In this document: piece by piece, positions 33,764 through 42,482 of the stretch
Layout of the letters: every line of letters starts with the position of its first letter
Numbering within the stretch: position 1 is the stretch's first letter
Assembly (NCBI GenBank): GCA_018669005.1
Contig: JABJAL010000046.1
Span: 1 to 59,910 of the forward strand
Source of the DNA: Nitrospinaceae bacterium
GTDB taxonomy: Bacteria; UBA8248
Reading direction: 5' to 3'
Length of the DNA: 59,910 nt
The notes under the pieces: model-generated
Databases searched by the model: none
Seen by the model: only the letters and a program-made list of their open reading frames with translations
Told to the model about the DNA's origin: nothing
Program-made: the position numbers and the translations under genes

Positions 33764-34027
33764 AGGCTTGCCTGCGGATTTCATCATGGTGGCGGGCCTG
33801 CTTTGAACCCACAAAGGCTCTTTTGGGGTGTGTGTGAGCATAAACCCCATGAAATCAGCGAATTCAGGGATTGAGCATTCCTGTATTTCCCGTCATAATA
33901 GAGTCATTCCCGGGTATTAGCTGACCCGGCTCTTTCTCGGTCCGAGGCGGGAACCCGAGGCGGGAAGAGATTTAAGCTTTTAATTTGAAATCTGTTATTC
34001 GTTTTTAAATGGGGAGAACTGGTAGCT
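33764..34027 (+). other. Structured intergenic region between queD and motA
   Basis: The 264-bp gap holds several potential hairpins: TTTG-AACCCA-CAAA with GCC/GGC flanks near 33800, GGGGT...ACCCC near 33825-33848, and CCGGGT-ATTAGCTG-ACCCGG near 33910-33930. A direct repeat of CGAGGCGGGAA follows, then an AT-rich stretch up to the GTG of motA. It could be a leader of the motility operon or a small RNA gene, but I could not match it to a known riboswitch. Confidence 0.35.
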
Positions 34028-34831
34028 GTGTCCACTGCAATAGGAATTTTTGTGGGTGGAGGTCTGCTCTTTTATGCGATCTTGTCCCAGGGCGGCATCG
34101 CCATTTTCTACGATCCCGGTTCGCTCATGATCGTTGGCGGGGGCACGCTTGCGGCTATCCTTATCTCCTTTCCCCTTCAGCGCGTGGTTGGCGTGTTCAG
34201 AATTCTAAAAAATGTTTTTGGCCGGGAAATTTCCGATGCCAGTGCCTATATCGCTATGGTCGTCAGGCTGGCGCACAAGGCGAGAAAAGAATCGATACTC
34301 AGCCTTCAAGAAGACGCAAAGAACGTCAACAACCGCATCATGCGCATGGGGCTTCAGCTCGTCATCGACGGCCAACCGCCCGAGATTGTGCGTGCTGTTC
34401 TCGAAACTGAACTCGACGGTCTTTATTCGCGTCACGATGAGGGTGCCAGAATTTTTAAATCCATGGGTCGCTACTCTCCCGCATTTGGTCTAATCGGAAC
34501 GCTGATCGGTCTGGTTTCGATGTTGCGCTCTCTTTCGGGTGGAACGGAAAATCTTGGCCCGGGTATGGCGGTCGCTCTTATAACAACTTTTTACGGGGCT
34601 CTTTTTTCGAATCTGTTTTTTCTCCCCATGGCGGACAAGCTGGAAAATCGCTCCGAGAAGGAAGTCCAGCAGATTCGTATTGTCATCGAAGGAATTTTGA
34701 TGATTCAAGAGGGCGGAAACCCCCGTTTAATAGAGCAAAAACTCAACGCATATCTTGAGCCCGATCAGCGGATACAGCATTTCGAGCGCATGCTCCGCCG
34801 CGAAAAGGGTGCTCAGGCAGAGGGCGGATAA
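34028..34831 (+). CDS. motA: Flagellar motor stator protein MotA
   Basis: 267 residues from a GTG start with GGGGAG upstream. Four hydrophobic segments are arranged as in MotA/PomA: ILSQGGIAIFYDPGSLMIVGGG, LAAILISFPLQRVVGV, then SPAFGLIGTLIGLVSMLRSL and GPGMAVALITTFYGALFSNLFFLPMA. The charged cytoplasmic loop between 2 and 3 contains RKESILSLQ and the MRMGLQLVIDG block. It forms the ion channel of the stator with MotB. The MotB start is 3 bp away. No other flagellar genes are in the window. Confidence 0.92.
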   Translation: MSTAIGIFVGGGLLFYAILSQGGIAIFYDPGSLMIVGGGTLAAILISFPLQRVVGVFRILKNVFGREISDASAYIAMVVRLAHKARKESILSLQEDAKNVNNRIMRMGLQLVIDGQPPEIVRAVLETELDGLYSRHDEGARIFKSMGRYSPAFGLIGTLIGLVSMLRSLSGGTENLGPGMAVALITTFYGALFSNLFFLPMADKLENRSEKEVQQIRIVIEGILMIQEGGNPRLIEQKLNAYLEPDQRIQHFERMLRREKGAQAEGG

Positions 34832-34834
34832 GCC

Positions 34835-35518
34835 ATGACCGCTCAACCTCCAGAAAGAAAAATTGATCCGCCAGCAGAATGGCTCATGACCTTCGGGGAC
34901 ATGATGGCTCTTTTGTTGACGTTTTTCGTGCTTCTAATCGGCATATCGAGTCCCGATCCCGGTAAATTTGATAAGGCGATGAAGTCCATCGCCGACTCCC
35001 TGGGCGCGGCACCCGTATCGACAGAGACGTTGATGGTCGCCGAAAAAGAGTCCGAGGCTTCATTCGAGAATCTGGGCAGCCAGGTCAGTGATGTCATTAA
35101 CGAGGGCAACATGCAGGATGTTGTCGAGGTCGAGGTTAATGAGAAGGGAATCGTTTTAAACATCGTAGGGGGTGCTCTTTTCAAGGCGGGCCAGGCGAGA
35201 GTGTCCAAGGGCATCAAGCCGTTGATTCTCGAAGTGGGTCTGATGGTGAAAAAGCTGCCTTACAAAATAATTGTCGAGGGTCATACCGACAACACCAAGA
35301 GCAAGAAGGGCGGGCGCTACCCTTCGAATTGGGAACTTTCAGCGGCGAGAGCGGCGGCGGTTGTCCGTGTAATGACAGAGGAGGCGGGTGTCGACCCCGG
35401 AAGATTCTCGGCAATTGGTTATGCCCAGTTCCGACCGTTGTATGCACAGACAAAAGCGAACAGAGCTAAGAACCGGAGGGTGGAGATTATTATCTCTAGA
35501 GAGGGGCAGGAAAGTTGA
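34835..35518 (+). CDS. motB: Flagellar motor stator protein MotB
   Basis: 227 residues. The N-terminal helix contains WLMTFGDMMALLLTFFVLL, where the Asp in T-F-G-D is the ion-binding residue. The C-terminal OmpA-like domain (about 110-225) binds peptidoglycan: ALFKAGQARVSKGIKPLI, VEGHTDNTKSKKGGRYPSNWELSAARA, GYAQFRP, RAKNRRVEIII. It anchors the stator. The stop overlaps the start of the PilZ gene by 4 bp. Confidence 0.92.
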   Translation: MTAQPPERKIDPPAEWLMTFGDMMALLLTFFVLLIGISSPDPGKFDKAMKSIADSLGAAPVSTETLMVAEKESEASFENLGSQVSDVINEGNMQDVVEVEVNEKGIVLNIVGGALFKAGQARVSKGIKPLILEVGLMVKKLPYKIIVEGHTDNTKSKKGGRYPSNWELSAARAAAVVRVMTEEAGVDPGRFSAIGYAQFRPLYAQTKANRAKNRRVEIIISREGQES

Positions 35519-36198
35519 ATTTAAGAGCCCGTATGAACTTTTCCGGTGAACATCATGAGCGTGGTATGTCCGAGCCGAATGCCCTCGGAAGTTTTGAGGA
35601 TACGTACAATTTCGGTCAAAAAGTTTCCTCTGATCGTTCTGTGCCCCGTGTGGCGGTGTCTTTTCCCGTTCGTTTTACGATGATTTCGGAAAAAGAATAT
35701 GAGCAAATGTCCCCAGTTTATATAGCTTCTCCGACGAGTGAGCGTCAGGGGTTGGGTGATGTGCCGGAAGGGGGTCAATCACCTCTCAAGGCCGAGTCTG
35801 GGACATTGGCTGGCGAGATTTTGGAGCGGCTCGATATTATCGAGAAAAAACTGGACTATCTCCTTGGTATCGAAAATTCGGGAGAGGGGCCCCGAATCGA
35901 GGAAATGTCAGGAGAAGTAGGATATATCCGTGATATTTCAGAGGCTGGATTGCTTCTCGCCGCGCATCATGTGTACACCCTTGGGGGATGCCTGAATGTC
36001 GAAATTAAAACGGAAATTCCATACCCATTGAAATTCAACGCTTTATGCCGTATTGTACGCTTGTTGCCACCTGGGGACAGTAGTATATATGAAATGGGAT
36101 GTGAATTTTCCGCTATTCACGAAAAGGACCTCGAGAAGGTAAACTCTTTCGTGTACAGGCGGCAAAGAGAATTGACGCGGATTCGGCAAACCGGCTGA
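35515..36198 (+). CDS. PilZ domain protein with a coiled-coil insertion
   Basis: 227 residues from a TTG overlapping the motB stop by 4 bp, with AGGGG and AGG upstream; ATGs at 35533 and 35566 are alternatives. The c-di-GMP motif pieces are R41-S-V-P-R45 and D140-I-S-E-A-G145. About 95 residues separate them, including a predicted helix ILERLDIIEKKLDYLLG, where a normal PilZ has about 25 to 30. The C-terminal strand VNSFVYRRQREL follows. Such proteins sense cyclic di-GMP; genetic linkage to motAB suggests control of the motor. Confidence 0.78.
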   Translation: MNLRARMNFSGEHHERGMSEPNALGSFEDTYNFGQKVSSDRSVPRVAVSFPVRFTMISEKEYEQMSPVYIASPTSERQGLGDVPEGGQSPLKAESGTLAGEILERLDIIEKKLDYLLGIENSGEGPRIEEMSGEVGYIRDISEAGLLLAAHHVYTLGGCLNVEIKTEIPYPLKFNALCRIVRLLPPGDSSIYEMGCEFSAIHEKDLEKVNSFVYRRQRELTRIRQTG

Positions 36199-36224
36199 TC
36201 GTTAACTATCCGGGAAATTAAAAA

Positions 36225-36869
36225 ATGGCCAATGAAAATCTTGATTCAATAGGATCTGACAGCGGGCAAGCGCGAGGCGCCGCCCGGACAGCCGAAAGGT
36301 TTCCTATCGAGTATGAACTTATTACCGATAAGGAAGTCGAGATTCTCCGGCCAATGTATCTTGAGGCCCGCACTGCCGAGCGGGTTGACGGTCCGGCGGG
36401 AGCCATCGGCGGGGCCGATGCGTTTCTTGCAATGGGAGTTCCCCAGGCGCAGATTATGATGTACCAGCAGACCATGCGTGCCTTTAAGTCGCTTGAAGAC
36501 AAGCTTGACGATGTGCTCAAAGCGATGGGAACAGATTCTAGCGATGATAAAAAGGCGAACAAGGCGATGTGTGTAGATCTTTCCTCTGGTGGAATGAGAA
36601 TGATTACCGCCCAGAAGGTCAAGCGCGGAGCCTTGGCGAAGCTGACGTTAACGCTTCCGCCGCTACATCCCGTGATTGTCGTGGCGGTTGGGAAAATCGT
36701 GAAGGCAAGCCCAATTCGCCTTTCCTCGGGCAAACGAGCTATGGAGACGGCCATTGCATTTGAGGTTATCAACGAAAACGATCGCGAAGAGATTGTCGCC
36801 TACAGCTTTAAACGCCAGCGCCAAGAGGCGGCTAGGGCGGCTAGTTCCCAGGATGATGACGACTACTAG
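36225..36869 (+). CDS. PilZ domain protein with a coiled-coil insertion (paralogue)
   Basis: 214 residues. It carries R21-T-A-E-R25 and D118-L-S-S-G-G123 with the same long insertion as its neighbour, including SLEDKLDDVLKAM, so the L-D/E-x-K-L-D core is shared. MITAQKVKRGALAKLTLTLPP and the end SFKRQRQE are also comparable to the preceding protein. It starts 27 bp after it and likely belongs to the motAB operon. The Asp-rich tail (QDDDDY) is unusual. Function would be c-di-GMP sensing, by inference. Confidence 0.78.
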   Translation: MANENLDSIGSDSGQARGAARTAERFPIEYELITDKEVEILRPMYLEARTAERVDGPAGAIGGADAFLAMGVPQAQIMMYQQTMRAFKSLEDKLDDVLKAMGTDSSDDKKANKAMCVDLSSGGMRMITAQKVKRGALAKLTLTLPPLHPVIVVAVGKIVKASPIRLSSGKRAMETAIAFEVINENDREEIVAYSFKRQRQEAARAASSQDDDDY

Positions 36870-37003
36870 AAATTCCTCTTCCACTGTTGGCGAATTTCCT
36901 TTTTTCCTGTATTGACCCTGTAGAGACTTTTATCGATTTTGTTGCGGTGCGGGTTTTTTTAGATTCAGGCACACGCCGGGTGCGCTTGAAAGGAGCATAG
37001 ATC

Positions 37004-37303
37004 TTGCCAACGATTCAGATTAAAGATATCGATGTGGTGCACGAAGCCGACGTCGGGACCACTATACTGGAAGCGAATCTTGAAAATGACATCGAACATG
37101 CAAACGACTGCGGTGGAAATTGCGCCTGCTCAACCTGCAAGGTGATGGTCATCTCTGGCGGGGAAATTTTGTCAGATCAAAGCGAGGATGAGCGTGACAC
37201 CCTGGATGCCTATGGGTGGGATCCAGACGAGTATCGCCTGTCGTGTCAGTGTGTCATCGAAGGCGGGGGCGTGGTGGTTATCGAGTTCCCAGAGCCTGAG
37301 TAA
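37004..37303 (+). CDS. 2Fe-2S ferredoxin
   Basis: 99 residues from a TTG start preceded by AAGGAG eight bases upstream. Cluster ligands are in C-G-G-N-C-A-C-S-T-C, then RLSCQCVI, the plant/adrenodoxin-type pattern C-x5-C-x2-C...C. It transfers electrons to an oxygenase, reductase or Fe-S assembly partner. The gene stands alone after the PilZ genes and before the convergent YrdC gene, so the partner is not indicated. Confidence 0.87.
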   Translation: MPTIQIKDIDVVHEADVGTTILEANLENDIEHANDCGGNCACSTCKVMVISGGEILSDQSEDERDTLDAYGWDPDEYRLSCQCVIEGGGVVVIEFPEPE

Positions 37304-37315
37304 GCCTAACTGCGC

Positions 37316-37948
37316 TTAGTCATCCTCCCAGACCCGGATGACTTTCTCGAAATCAAAAGCGCCCTCTCGAATCAACACGGGCGCATCGCCTCGAAGATCA
37401 ACCACCGTTGAGGGTGCCTCGCCCTCTATTGCGCCACCGTCGAGAATCAGACTGATTTTATCGCCAAAATGTGCTGCGATTTCGGTGGCGCTCGCAAAGG
37501 GCGCCTTGCCGGGTGGATTGGCGCTAGTTGCTGCAAAAGGGCCAGCCGCGCGAGCAAGCGCTTGGCATAGCGGTTGCGCCGGGTAGCGAGCTGCAATTCC
37601 GCCGCCCTCGGCAAGCAGGGGTGGAACCTCCTCTCCTGCCTCGAAAATGAGTGTCAACGGCCCCGGCCATAGGGCATAGAGGTTTTCCCGTATCTTCTCG
37701 TGAAGCGGTTTTGTCAAAAGGGCGAGCTGATTCATTAGGCCGATAATCACGGGCGCACCTTTTTCATCCTCCCGGCCTTTGGCTTTGTAGAGTTTTTCTA
37801 TCCCCTCGGCATCCCCCGCTTTTGCGCAAAGACCCCATAGCGTATCGGTGGGAAGCGCGATGACCGCTCCTTCGCGCAACACCTCGGCGGCGCGTCGCAC
37901 GGCGGCATCGAGTGGTGCATCGATTTCGATGGGGATAATTTCCGCCAT
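37316..37948 (-). CDS. Sua5/YciO/YrdC family threonylcarbamoyladenylate synthase
   Basis: 210 residues. The YrdC signature runs VIALPTDTLWGLCAKAGDAEG; the K-x-R motif (KAKGRED) and S-x-N motif (TSANPPGK) of the ATP/bicarbonate/threonine site are both present, and ILDGGAIEGEAPSTVVDL closes the fold. It makes threonylcarbamoyl-AMP for tRNA t6A37, although YciO-type paralogues may differ. It is co-directional with purE, 5 bp away. Confidence 0.87.
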   Translation of the reverse strand: MAEIIPIEIDAPLDAAVRRAAEVLREGAVIALPTDTLWGLCAKAGDAEGIEKLYKAKGREDEKGAPVIIGLMNQLALLTKPLHEKIRENLYALWPGPLTLIFEAGEEVPPLLAEGGGIAARYPAQPLCQALARAAGPFAATSANPPGKAPFASATEIAAHFGDKISLILDGGAIEGEAPSTVVDLRGDAPVLIREGAFDFEKVIRVWEDD

Positions 37949-37953
37949 CTTGA

Positions 37954-38487
37954 TTACTTCCGGGAGCTGGGTTTTTTGGATTTGCCCGCGCGTTTTTTCT
38001 GGAGCTCGGCATCCGCCTTGAGCACTTTGGCGCGCTGGCCCTCGACGAGCTTGCGGTAGCGCTTGGCCAGGGCCTCGTCCTCTAGCGCGAGGATTCTCGC
38101 CGCAAAGAGACCGGCGTTTCGTGCCCCGGCCTTGCCAATACCCATCGTGGCCACCGGAATGCCGGGCGGCATCTGCACCGTCGAGAGAAGGGCGTCGAGC
38201 CCGCCTAGCGAGGAGGCGTCCATCGGCACCCCGATAACGGGAAGATCCGTGGCAGCGCCGACCACCCCGGCAAGATGGGCAGACATGCCCGCCCCGGCGA
38301 TGAGTACGCGAATCCCCCGCCCAGGGGCGGCGTTCACATAATCGTGAACCTCCTCGGGTGTCCTGTGGGCCGAGAGCACCCGCATCTCGCTGCCCACACC
38401 GAGCTCTTCAAGTGCATCGGCCGCCGCCTCCATTGCGGGAAGATCCGAGGCGCTTCCCATTACGATGCCCACCTTAATTTTTTTCAT
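37954..38487 (-). CDS. purE: N5-carboxyaminoimidazole ribonucleotide mutase PurE
   Basis: 177 residues, the length of the class I enzyme. GIVMGSASDLPAM and LSAHRTPEEVHDYVN are the substrate sites (the Ser-Asp and His are typical), and IAGAGMSAHLAGVVGAATDLPVIGVPM and ALDALLSTVQMPPGIPVATM follow. It converts N5-CAIR to CAIR in purine synthesis. purK is not adjacent. It is 18 bp from the RidA gene and close to the YrdC gene, forming a co-directional run. Confidence 0.94.
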   Translation of the reverse strand: MKKIKVGIVMGSASDLPAMEAAADALEELGVGSEMRVLSAHRTPEEVHDYVNAAPGRGIRVLIAGAGMSAHLAGVVGAATDLPVIGVPMDASSLGGLDALLSTVQMPPGIPVATMGIGKAGARNAGLFAARILALEDEALAKRYRKLVEGQRAKVLKADAELQKKRAGKSKKPSSRK

Positions 38488-38504
38488 GTTGCCGGGTCCT
38501 CTGG

Positions 38505-38891
38505 TTAAGGCATAAAGGCGGTGAGTTCAATTTCGAGCTTTGCGCCCGCGATGATCCCCCCTGCCTGAAAGGTTGTCCGGGCGGGCGGATCGACCACCCC
38601 GAAATACGACTCGAACACATCGTTCATTTCTTTAAGGTCGCCAAGATCAGCCATGAAAATAGTCACCTTCACTGCATTGGCAAGCGAGGTTCCCGCCTCC
38701 TCACAGACGGCTTTGAGGTTCTCGATTACCTGTCTGGTTTGCTCGGCCACCCCACCAGGGACGATTTCGCCTGTCGCCGGGTCCATGGGAAGCTGTCCCG
38801 AGCAAAAGAGCCAGCCTCCGGCTACGATGGCCTGAGAAAGAGGCACCTTGCCCGATGAGGCCTTGTCGGTGTGTATCACCTTTTTTTCCAT
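38505..38891 (-). CDS. RidA/YjgF family protein
   Basis: 128 residues from the ATG at 38891, after GGAG; the longer reading up to 39164 is out of family. The signature QAIVAGGWLFCSGQLPMDPATGEI, ANAVKVTIFMADLGD and PPARTTFQAGGI with the conserved Arg (R in PPAR) and Glu at the end of the fold (KLEIELTA) match RidA. Members hydrolyse reactive enamines/imines, such as 2-aminoacrylate. It is upstream of purE on the same strand. Confidence 0.9.
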   Translation of the reverse strand: MEKKVIHTDKASSGKVPLSQAIVAGGWLFCSGQLPMDPATGEIVPGGVAEQTRQVIENLKAVCEEAGTSLANAVKVTIFMADLGDLKEMNDVFESYFGVVDPPARTTFQAGGIIAGAKLEIELTAFMP

Positions 38892-39036
38892 CTGATGGGT
38901 CTCCGAATAAGAGTCAAAGGAATTGGTGAGGAAAGACGCTTCCTGATAACCTGAGCCGGTAGCTGCGTCAAGGCGGGGTCGGATAAGCTCGCTTGTTCTC
39001 TTGTTTTCGTATCTGGCTCGACTAAGGAGATGTCTC

Positions 39037-40542
39037 ATGGAAATGGATCTTTTTGGCTCGGCGGATGAGGGTGCAGGCAAGGCGGACTCATCTGGTAGTC
39101 GGCCAATCAGCCCTAAGCCTGCAGACAAATCCGCTCCCCTGGCCGACCGCATGCGCCCGCGCACTATTGATGAAGTGGTGGGTCAGCCTCATCTTCTTGG
39201 CCCGGGCAAAGTTCTTCGCCGCGCCATCGAGCGAGACGAGGTGCGCTCGATTATTTTCTGGGGCCCGCCCGGCACCGGCAAGACCACCCTTGCGCGCATC
39301 ATTGCCACTCGCACCGGCGCGCACTTCATCACCCTCTCTGCCGTCCTTCATGGGGTAAAGGAGCTTCGGGGCAGTCTCGATGAGGCCCGCGCCATGCGTC
39401 GCCGGGGAATGCGCACGATTTTGTTTATTGACGAGATACATCGTTTCAACAAGGCCCAGCAGGACGGCCTTCTCCCGGCGGTGGAAGACGGCACCGTCAT
39501 TCTTATCGGCGCAACGACCGAGAACCCCTCGTTCGAGCTTATCGCGGCCCTCCTTTCGCGCTCGCGCGTTTTTGTTTTAGAGGCCCTGGATGAGGCGGCA
39601 ATTCTCTCGTTGATGGAAGCTGCGCTGGGTGACACAGAGCGCGGGCTGGGCTCTGCCGGTCTCCGCATAGAGGACGATGCTCTGCGCCGCATCGCCTCGC
39701 TCTCTAGTGGTGATGCCCGATCGGCGCTCAATATACTAGAGCTTGCCGCTGCCATTGCGCTTGATGAATCCGCCATCTCTGGCGGCACGGACAGCGCTCC
39801 CACCATCGGCGAGGCAGAGGTGGCCGAGGCCGCCCAGCGGCGCACCCTTCTCTACGACAAAACCGGCGAGGAGCACTACAACATCATTAGCGCCCTTCAT
39901 AAAACGCTTCGAAGCTCGGACCCCGACGCCGCGCTTTACTGGCTGGGCCGGATGCTTGAGGCGGGCGAGGACCCGATGTACATCCTCAGGCGGCTGGTTC
40001 GCTTTGCCACCGAGGATGTGGGGCTTGCCGATCCCCAGGCGCTCACCCTCGCCATGGCCGCCCAGCAGGCGTTTCATTTTATCGGTCTGCCCGAGGGTAA
40101 ACTCGCCATAGCCGAGCTCACCGTCTACCTCGCCGCTGCGCCCAAGAGCGATGCCGTCTATCGTGCCTATGGCAGAGTTAAGCGCGCCATCGACGAGCAT
40201 CCGGCCGAATCCGTGCCCAAACATTTGCGAAATGCGCCAACGAACTTGATGAAAGAGCTTGACTACGGAAAGGGCTATCAACATGCCCACCAGTTTGATG
40301 ACGCTGTTGTCGAGATGGAGGGCTTGCCCGATGGCTTGCGGGGCGAGCGTTTCTACCGCCCAGGAGATAGGGGCTTTGAGGTCGAGATTGCCCGGCGGAT
40401 GAGCAACCGCGAGGATATTCTCGCCGAGCGCATGGGGCGCACAATGGGCGTTCCCGAGGAGCCACCCACTAAAGACATGCGCCCCACGGACCCGGCCATG
40501 CCCGGTCGTAGAGCCAAAAAGCCCCGAGATCCTGCGGAGTAG
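39037..40542 (+). CDS. rarA: Replication-associated recombination protein A (RarA/MgsA)
   Basis: 501 residues from the ATG at 39037 (AAGGAG, seven bases upstream). PLADRMRPRTIDEVVGQPHLLG opens the clamp-loader-like AAA+ ATPase, Walker A is WGPPGTGKTTLARI, and Walker B is FIDEIHRFNKAQQD. The C-terminal part (about 250-430) has the tetramerisation block EHYNIISALHKTLRSSDPDAALYWLGRML. It acts at stalled forks. The Ser/Pro-rich first 40 residues and the basic tail are unstructured. Confidence 0.93.
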   Translation: MEMDLFGSADEGAGKADSSGSRPISPKPADKSAPLADRMRPRTIDEVVGQPHLLGPGKVLRRAIERDEVRSIIFWGPPGTGKTTLARIIATRTGAHFITLSAVLHGVKELRGSLDEARAMRRRGMRTILFIDEIHRFNKAQQDGLLPAVEDGTVILIGATTENPSFELIAALLSRSRVFVLEALDEAAILSLMEAALGDTERGLGSAGLRIEDDALRRIASLSSGDARSALNILELAAAIALDESAISGGTDSAPTIGEAEVAEAAQRRTLLYDKTGEEHYNIISALHKTLRSSDPDAALYWLGRMLEAGEDPMYILRRLVRFATEDVGLADPQALTLAMAAQQAFHFIGLPEGKLAIAELTVYLAAAPKSDAVYRAYGRVKRAIDEHPAESVPKHLRNAPTNLMKELDYGKGYQHAHQFDDAVVEMEGLPDGLRGERFYRPGDRGFEVEIARRMSNREDILAERMGRTMGVPEEPPTKDMRPTDPAMPGRRAKKPRDPAE

Positions 40543-40566
40543 AATTTAATTTTTTTCAGCTTTCGA

Positions 40567-41304
40567 TTACTTCCAACTCTCACACGCAGGATAATACTCG
40601 CGCCGCTCGATGTGCCGGGGAAGTTTTGTTCCCTCGCCGGGGCAGGCGGCGTCAATTTGGGTCTGGTCGAGGTTCTTGGCTCCTCGAAGGTCAGTTTCTT
40701 TTAAAATGGCTCCGGTGAGATCGGCATTTTTCATGTCGGCCCCTGCGAATTTGGACCCAATAAAGAAGGCCCCACGGAGGCTAGCCTCTACGAGCCGGGC
40801 CCCGGAGAAGTTCGTGTCCTCAATATAAGCGTCTCGCAGATCCGATCGCGTGAGGTTGGCATTTTTGAAATTAGCCAAACCGAATCCGGCTTCCCTGAGA
40901 TCGACCCTTTCAAGGCGCGCACCCTTAAGGCTTGCCCCGCCAAGGTGAACCCGCCTGAGGCTTGCCCCTCTTAAATCGGCGTTATTAAGGTTAGTGTTTC
41001 GCAAGTTCGCCCAGAAAAGATTGGCCCCCCGAAAATCTGCGCCTTTTAAATTAGCTCCGCTCAAATCGGCGGTGCGAAGGTCGGCTTCTCGAAAATCGGC
41101 TCCAGTTAAATTTTTCCCGCTCAGATCTGCCGCCTTTAAGCGAGCGCCCTTGAAATTGCGCTGGGCGGGGTCGATTTTCTGCCCGGTTTTGAATCCGGCC
41201 CCGGCCCTGTCGGCGGCTACGGCGGCAGGCACCGTGAGGAAAATACACGCGGCGATCAATACGGAAAGAAAAATGCGAAAGAAAATGGGAGGATACGCGA
41301 GCAT
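40567..41304 (-). CDS. Exported pentapeptide-repeat protein
   Basis: 245 residues. Residues 1-31 form a signal peptide (FLSVLIAACIFLTVPAAVAA). From about 50 to 200 the sequence is a run of A(D/N)LXX repeats (ADLSGKNLTGADFREADLRT and so on), which fold as a right-handed quadrilateral beta-helix. The last 35 residues carry a motif with two Cys, L-x-Q-x-Q-I-D-x-A-C-x4-T-K-L-P-x-H-I-x-R, then Y-P-x-C-x-x-W-K, found also in the large pentapeptide protein at 42483. Predicted periplasmic; function unknown. Confidence 0.85.
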   Translation of the reverse strand: MLAYPPIFFRIFLSVLIAACIFLTVPAAVAADRAGAGFKTGQKIDPAQRNFKGARLKAADLSGKNLTGADFREADLRTADLSGANLKGADFRGANLFWANLRNTNLNNADLRGASLRRVHLGGASLKGARLERVDLREAGFGLANFKNANLTRSDLRDAYIEDTNFSGARLVEASLRGAFFIGSKFAGADMKNADLTGAILKETDLRGAKNLDQTQIDAACPGEGTKLPRHIERREYYPACESWK

Positions 41305-41376
41305 GGGGGAGTCTCACGGAAAGAGAATTTTTCCATCAAACGTATGATACAGGGCCTCATCGCCCGGTGAAGGTCT

Positions 41377-42375
41377 TCAGGAAAAATTATTTTCCCAGAT
41401 GGCCTGGAGCCTTTCCATCGTTTCATTATCAAGGCCGCCAGCGCCGGAGCAAGTGGCGGCCTCTTCCAGTTGCTCGGCGTTTGAAAAACCCACCAGCACC
41501 GATGAGACCCCCTCTTTCATCAGGGCAAAACGGATGGCCGCCTGGGCGATAGTCATGTCCTTTTGAGTGAGCCAAGCCAAAGCCCCGGCCCGGCGGGCGT
41601 CCTTGTCGAACTCAGAGCCCACCGAGAGAAGGGGCGGCGTGTTCTCCAAAAAGCCGAGCAGCCCTGGATCGGCGGTGAGCGCCCCGAGCGCCAGGACGCG
41701 AATCACCAGCACCCCGAGGCCGGCTTCAGTCGCGCGGTCGATAAGCTGGCGGTAGTCGATTGCACTAAAATCATCGGGCGCCCGGTGCCCGGCACTCGGG
41801 TTGAGTAGGTTAAAGTATGCCTGCACGGTGTGGAACTCGCCGCATTCGGCCAGCGCGATTAATGAGGCGGGATCGCCGATGCCGGTGAAGCCGAAAAAAC
41901 TTACCTTCCCCCGGTCTCTTAGCTCTTTAAAGCCCTCGATAACGCCCCCCGCGCCGAGGACGTCCTCCACATCGAGCGCAGTAATGCCCACCGGCCATTC
42001 TCTGTCCGGGGCGATGTAGTTGTGAATCTGAATCACGTCCACCGACTCGCGCCCGAGCCGCTCTAAGCTCGCCTCGACCGAGGCGATGGTGGCCCCGCGC
42101 GGATCTTCAAGCTCATCGGGCCCGAGGCGAATCTTGGTGGCGAGAACAGGCTCGCCGCCTGCCGCCTTTAAGGCGCGGCCCAGATTGGCCTCGGATTTTC
42201 CTTTGCCGTAGCCCGATGCCGTGTCGAAATAGGTGACGCCCGCAAGGGCCGCGTCTCTCACAGCCCGCAACTGCCCCGCATGGTCGTCCCCCACCATCAG
42301 CTCGCTGATGCCCCCCGTCCCGAAGCCAATCTCCGAGACTTTAAGGCCGGTCTTTCCCAGCGTGCGGTATTCCAT
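41377..42375 (-). CDS. Aldo/keto reductase family protein
   Basis: 332 residues from the ATG at 42375, after AGGAG; an upstream ATG at 42408 has no site. MEYRTLGKTGLKVSEIGFGTGG is the usual opening. The catalytic residues can be placed: Asp in YFDTASGYG, Tyr there, Lys in LATKIRLG, and His in IQIHNYI. It is an (alpha/beta)8 NAD(P)H-dependent oxidoreductase of the general AKR type. It lies between the two pentapeptide-repeat genes on the same strand. Confidence 0.9.
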   Translation of the reverse strand: MEYRTLGKTGLKVSEIGFGTGGISELMVGDDHAGQLRAVRDAALAGVTYFDTASGYGKGKSEANLGRALKAAGGEPVLATKIRLGPDELEDPRGATIASVEASLERLGRESVDVIQIHNYIAPDREWPVGITALDVEDVLGAGGVIEGFKELRDRGKVSFFGFTGIGDPASLIALAECGEFHTVQAYFNLLNPSAGHRAPDDFSAIDYRQLIDRATEAGLGVLVIRVLALGALTADPGLLGFLENTPPLLSVGSEFDKDARRAGALAWLTQKDMTIAQAAIRFALMKEGVSSVLVGFSNAEQLEEAATCSGAGGLDNETMERLQAIWENNFS

Positions 42376-42482
42376 GGGGGTTCTTCTCCTGGAGGTTTTT
42401 TCAGTCATGAAGGGGTTTCGATGTGTCCATCATCGCACGGCGGATGAGGGCGGGAAAGCGGGGTAAATCGGCGAAAACACTA

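Noticed and set aside
33764-34027. Cyclic di-GMP (GEMM) riboswitch before motA
   Set aside because: The conserved core of the GEMM-I class could not be found. Only generic hairpins are present, although the position before motility genes invites the idea.
34009-34410. A 133-codon forward frame overlapping motA
   Set aside because: It is a shadow frame of motA, whose sequence has all stator features; the overlapping translation has low-complexity Arg/Cys content.
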